Assembly (NCBI GenBank): GCA_913064925.1
Contig: CAJYBN010000017.1
Location: forward strand, 1-22,413
From: an uncultured Peptococcaceae bacterium
GTDB lineage: Bacteria > Bacillota > Desulfotomaculia > Desulfotomaculales > Desulfallaceae
DNA: 22,413 nt
Reading direction: 5' to 3'
Within the stretch, counting starts at the first letter, position 1. Each line of letters starts with the position of its first letter. The position numbers and the translations under genes were made by a program. The notes under the pieces are model-generated. The model saw only the letters and a list, made by a program, of their open reading frames with translations, ran no database searches and had not been told where the DNA came from. This document shows, in pieces, positions 22,398-22,413 of the stretch.

Positions 22398-22413
22398 AGA
22401 TCGGAAGAGCGTC
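22398..22413 (+). other. Illumina adapter remnant at the contig end
   Basis: The last 16 bases, AGATCGGAAGAGCGTC, are identical to the start of the Illumina TruSeq universal-side adapter as read through from short inserts. The SigE reading frame departs from its family consensus exactly at this junction (EDRKSV in place of EALPPP). They should be regarded as non-genomic. Confidence 0.95.

Noticed and set aside
1..22413. CRISPR array, tRNA, rRNA or intact insertion sequence
   Set aside because: I saw no regularly spaced repeats, no tRNA cloverleaf, no rRNA motif and no transposase gene on either strand.

Overview
The window is a division and cell-wall (dcw) gene cluster from a spore-forming Firmicute, most likely a Peptococcaceae/Desulfotomaculum-like clostridium. 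The reasons are the gene order murD-ftsW/spoVE-murG-murC-murB-murA ... ftsQ(divIB)-DUF881-DUF881-sbp-ftsA-ftsZ-spoIIGA-sigE, the presence of SpoIIGA and SigE, strong AGGAGG-type ribosome sites, many TTG and GTG starts, and GC-rich genes. The taxon is inferred from gene content and is not proven.

Region 1 (1-8102): the 3' end of mraY, then murD, an SEDS protein (FtsW/SpoVE), murG, murC, murB and murA, all on the + strand. They make UDP-MurNAc-pentapeptide, lipid I and lipid II and polymerise glycan. A 22-bp direct repeat sits across the end of mraY. A terminator overlaps the murA stop codon.

Region 2 (8103-16011): an interruption of about 8 kb between murA and ftsQ, visibly more AT-rich in its first 5 kb. 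It holds a secreted tandem rhodanese with a C-terminal stalk domain (- strand); a divergent SpoIIP-type cell-wall hydrolase anchored at both ends; a 46-residue lysine-rich protein too short for usual gene calling; a broken MOSC/ankyrin gene (- strand); an IscU-type Fe-S scaffold with a near-consensus promoter; an orphan sporulation-type sensor kinase (MASE3-like, PAS, PAS, HisKA, HATPase); and a UspA-family protein whose promoter has a perfect Crp/Fnr-type palindrome centred on its -35 box. Two copies of a roughly 32-bp sequence flank the rhodanese/SpoIIP module.

Region 3 (16012-22397): ftsQ/divIB, two DUF881 paralogues (ylxW/ylxX-like), sbp, ftsA, ftsZ, spoIIGA and the first 35 codons of sigE. 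A perfect Spo0A box lies between ftsZ and spoIIGA, as expected for the spoIIG operon. Just before ftsQ there is an overlooked reading frame whose stop overlaps the ftsQ ATG.

The last 16 bases (22398-22413) match the start of the Illumina TruSeq adapter, and the SigE protein leaves its family consensus exactly there. This end is a library artefact and not genomic sequence.
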